A stretch of 64,000 nt of DNA from Acinetobacter marinus (GTDB lineage: Bacteria; Pseudomonadota; Gammaproteobacteria; Pseudomonadales; Moraxellaceae). Positions 61,956-64,000 of this stretch are shown piece by piece (the stretch's first letter is position 1; every line of letters starts with the position of its first letter). The notes below the pieces were generated by a model. The model had not been told where the DNA came from, ran no database searches, and saw only the letters and a program-made list of their open reading frames with translations. The translations under genes were made by a program, and so were the position numbers. The stretch lies in contig NZ_FMYK01000002.1 of the NCBI RefSeq assembly GCF_900096915.1, positions 124,001-188,000 on the forward strand. The letters are read 5' to 3'.

Positions 61956-64000
61956 CTAAACCACAAGGTTGACCAATTTATTTGGCACCACAATTTCTTT
62001 CTTGGTTGGACCTGTCAAGAATTGTTGCACCTCAGGCAATGCCTTAGCTTGCGCAAGTAGATCATCTTTGGCAATGTCCACAGCCACTTCTAACTTACCA
62101 CGTAGTTTACCATTGACTTGTACCACAATGGTTTGCGTATTACGAGTCAGTGCTGATGCGTCAACCTCAGGAAACAAAGTCGCTGTTAAATCAATTCCAA
62201 ACTGCGCCAATAATGTTTGACTCAAATGCGGTGCGAAAGGTGCAAGCATGGTGAGTAAGCTGACGATCGCTTCACGTGCTATAGCGACATCGTTGTCATC
62301 TTTGGCTTCAAACTTGGTGATGCTATTGAGCAATTCCATCTGTGCGGCAATGGCAGTATTAAAGGCATGGCGGCGTTCAATATCATCACCGACTTTGGCA
62401 ATGGTTTCATGCACTTTACGGCGTAGGTCTTGCGCCTCTTTGGATAGATTTGCACCATCAATGTCTTGAGATGTATTACCTTTTTCCAAGAATGTTGTGG
62501 TCAAACGCCACACACGTTTTAAGAAACGGTTTGCGCCTTCAACCCCCGCATCTGACCATTCTAAAGATTGATCAGGCGGTGCAGCAAACATCATAAACAC
62601 ACGTGCAGTGTCGGCGCCATATTGATCAATAATCGACTGTGGATCGACACCATTGTTCTTAGATTTGGACATTTTTTCTTGTCCACCGATCACTACAGCT
62701 TGACCGTCGCCTTTATATGTTGCAGCGGTGATGCGACTTTTCTCATCACGTTCAAGCTCGACATCGGCAGGGTTAAACCATGTTTTCTTGCCACTGGCAT
62801 CTTCACGGTAAAAGGTGTCCGCCAAGACCATACCTTGTGTTAATAGGTTGCTAAATGGTTCGTTGCCTTGTACTACGCCTTCGTCGCGCATCAGTTTGTG
62901 GAAGAAACGTGCATATAAAAGATGCAAAATCGCATGTTCCACACCACCGATATATTGATTGACTGGCAACCACGATGCAGCTGCTTCAGGCTTAATCATG
63001 CCATCGGTATAGTCAGGTGAAGCGTAACGTGCGTAATACCACGAAGACTCGACAAAAGTATCTAAGGTGTCAGTTTCACGTTTGGCATCTGCGCCACAGC
63101 TTGGGCAAGTGGTTTGATAAAACTCAGGCATTTTCGCCAATGGATTACCCGAGCCGTCAGGCACGACATCAGTTGGTAAGACCACTGGCAGTTGATCCTC
63201 AGGTACAGGCACTTGACCGCACGACGCACAGTTGATCATTGGAATTGGACAACCCCAATAACGTTGACGTGACACGCCCCAATCTCGTAGACGGAATTGC
63301 ACTTTTTTCAAGGCTTGACCTTGTGGTTCGAGCTTAGCAATCAAGGCATCAAAGGCTGCTTGGAAAGTGAAGCCATCAAATTCACCTGAATTAATCAATG
63401 TGCCATTTTTTGAGCCGTACCATTCTTGCCATTGTGTTGCATCAAAGTCTGCATCATCTGCGCCTTTAGCATCAATCACTTGTTTAATTGGTAAGCCAAA
63501 TTTATTGGCAAATTCAAAATCACGTTCATCGTGTGCAGGCACAGCCATCACTGCACCTGAGCCATAACTCATTAATACATAGTTGGCAATCCAGACTTCG
63601 ACGTGCTCACCAGTCACAGGATGCGTCACAAACAAGCCTGTTGCCATGCCTTTTTTCTCGACGGTGGCAAGATCGGCTTCGGCAACCGAACCATGGCGAC
63701 ATTCTTCAATAAATGCCACCAATTCAGGTTTTAATTCTGAGGCTTTTTTCGCCAAAGGATGATCGGCAGCAACCGCAACATAGGTCACACCCATTAAGGT
63801 GTCAGGGCGAGTGGTATACACCGACAAGCCATCGGCATAAATCGACGGATCGGCAGATGGGAAAGTGATCTCCATCCCTTCTGAGCGACCAATCCAGTTG
63901 CGCTGCATGGTCAAGACTTGTTGAGGCCAACCGTCTTGTAATTGGTCTAAATCGTCCAAAAGCTCTTGCGCATAGTCAGTGATGCGGAAGTAATACATTG
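61956..64000 (-). CDS. leuS: leucyl-tRNA synthetase (3' part of gene)
   Basis: C-terminal ~681 residues; the first ~190 are outside the window. Attaches leucine to tRNA-Leu. Visible: editing (CP1) domain with TTRPDTLMGVTYVAVAADHP and GSGAVMAVPAHDERD; a zinc-like Cys-rich insert (CASCGQVPVPEDQLPV, CPSCGAD); the catalytic KMSKS (EKMSKSKNNGVDPQSI); anticodon-binding domain; and the C-terminal leucine-specific domain (TIVVQVNGKLRGKLEVAVD). The stop is 119 bases from the AT-rich gene on the other strand. Confidence 0.97.
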   Translation of the reverse strand, partial: MYYFRITDYAQELLDDLDQLQDGWPQQVLTMQRNWIGRSEGMEITFPSADPSIYADGLSVYTTRPDTLMGVTYVAVAADHPLAKKASELKPELVAFIEECRHGSVAEADLATVEKKGMATGLFVTHPVTGEHVEVWIANYVLMSYGSGAVMAVPAHDERDFEFANKFGLPIKQVIDAKGADDADFDATQWQEWYGSKNGTLINSGEFDGFTFQAAFDALIAKLEPQGQALKKVQFRLRDWGVSRQRYWGCPIPMINCASCGQVPVPEDQLPVVLPTDVVPDGSGNPLAKMPEFYQTTCPSCGADAKRETDTLDTFVESSWYYARYASPDYTDGMIKPEAAASWLPVNQYIGGVEHAILHLLYARFFHKLMRDEGVVQGNEPFSNLLTQGMVLADTFYREDASGKKTWFNPADVELERDEKSRITAATYKGDGQAVVIGGQEKMSKSKNNGVDPQSIIDQYGADTARVFMMFAAPPDQSLEWSDAGVEGANRFLKRVWRLTTTFLEKGNTSQDIDGANLSKEAQDLRRKVHETIAKVGDDIERRHAFNTAIAAQMELLNSITKFEAKDDNDVAIAREAIVSLLTMLAPFAPHLSQTLLAQFGIDLTATLFPEVDASALTRNTQTIVVQVNGKLRGKLEVAVDIAKDDLLAQAKALPEVQQFLTGPTKKEIVVPNKLVNLVV

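Noticed and set aside
1..64000. tRNA or rRNA genes, CRISPR arrays, transposase or integrase genes
   Set aside because: Looked for by motif on both strands; none seen.

Overview
The window reads as ordinary chromosome of a gammaproteobacterium of the Moraxellaceae, most likely an Acinetobacter. This rests on the protein families and their order (lptF-lptG; pilR-pilS next to a gacA-type regulator; serA divergent from a D-2-hydroxyglutarate dehydrogenase-like gene; a two-domain polyphosphate:AMP phosphotransferase; recC-recB-recD followed by rpsO-pnp; cydP-cydA-cydB-cydX; leuS/lptE/holA), on moderately AT-rich coding sequence, and on short intergenic repeats. The species assignment is inference. 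I saw no rRNA, tRNA, CRISPR array, transposase gene, phage or plasmid gene.

Layout. Bases 1-4.9 kb: end of lptF, lptG, a 56-residue membrane peptide, gpmI, and a secreted S41 protease. 4.9-9.1 kb (minus): a VOC protein, the PilR/PilS two-component system, and a GacA-type regulator with a GTG start. 9.3-10.4 kb: a PBP7-type D,D-endopeptidase. 10.4-14.6 kb: a block of poorly characterised genes (three exported or membrane-anchored proteins, a nucleotidyltransferase, a two-helix membrane protein). 14.6-16.0 kb: an AT-rich AbiH-family gene, the only recognisable phage-defence gene. 16.1-21.2 kb: D-2-hydroxyglutarate/D-lactate-type dehydrogenase divergent from serA, a small membrane protein, sdhE and an acyl-CoA dehydrogenase. 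21.4-21.7 kb: a 270-bp MITE-like element with perfect 20-bp terminal inverted repeats.

22.5-28.3 kb carries a dispersed Cre system: creB, creC and creD are separated by a DUF441 protein, a racemase and an antisense HIT protein, and a perfect CreB-type operator (TTCAC-N6-TTCAC) lies upstream of creD. 28.4-28.8 kb is a small reading frame crossed by a four-unit 5-bp repeat, a candidate phase-variable or recently frameshifted gene. 28.8-32.3 kb: ubiB, ubiJ and ubiE (ubiquinone synthesis), with a 107-bp inverted-repeat element supplying the ubiE stop codon. 32.4-36.6 kb: small hypotheticals, two tandem paralogues, and the polyphosphate:AMP phosphotransferase. 36.9-46.5 kb: recC, recB, recD, with a striking array of 12-bp DnaA-box-like repeats between recB and recD. 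46.5-47.4 kb is a gene-free stretch with two strong terminators, a thrice-repeated palindromic motif and possibly small RNAs, followed by rpsO and pnp. 50.4-51.0 kb is a decayed corA-type gene. 51.3-54.6 kb: the cytochrome bd operon. 54.7-59.4 kb (minus): macA-macB and an outer-membrane channel lipoprotein. 59.6-64.0 kb (minus): holA, lptE and the 3' part of leuS, with an AT-rich membrane-protein gene inserted on the opposite strand between leuS and lptE.

The most unusual signals are small-scale DNA structure rather than new protein systems: the recB/recD repeat array; short tandem duplications touching the stop codons of gpmI, creD, recB and lptE; the 5-bp repeat in the 28.4-kb gene; the palindromic repeat family after recD; and the conserved CreB operator.
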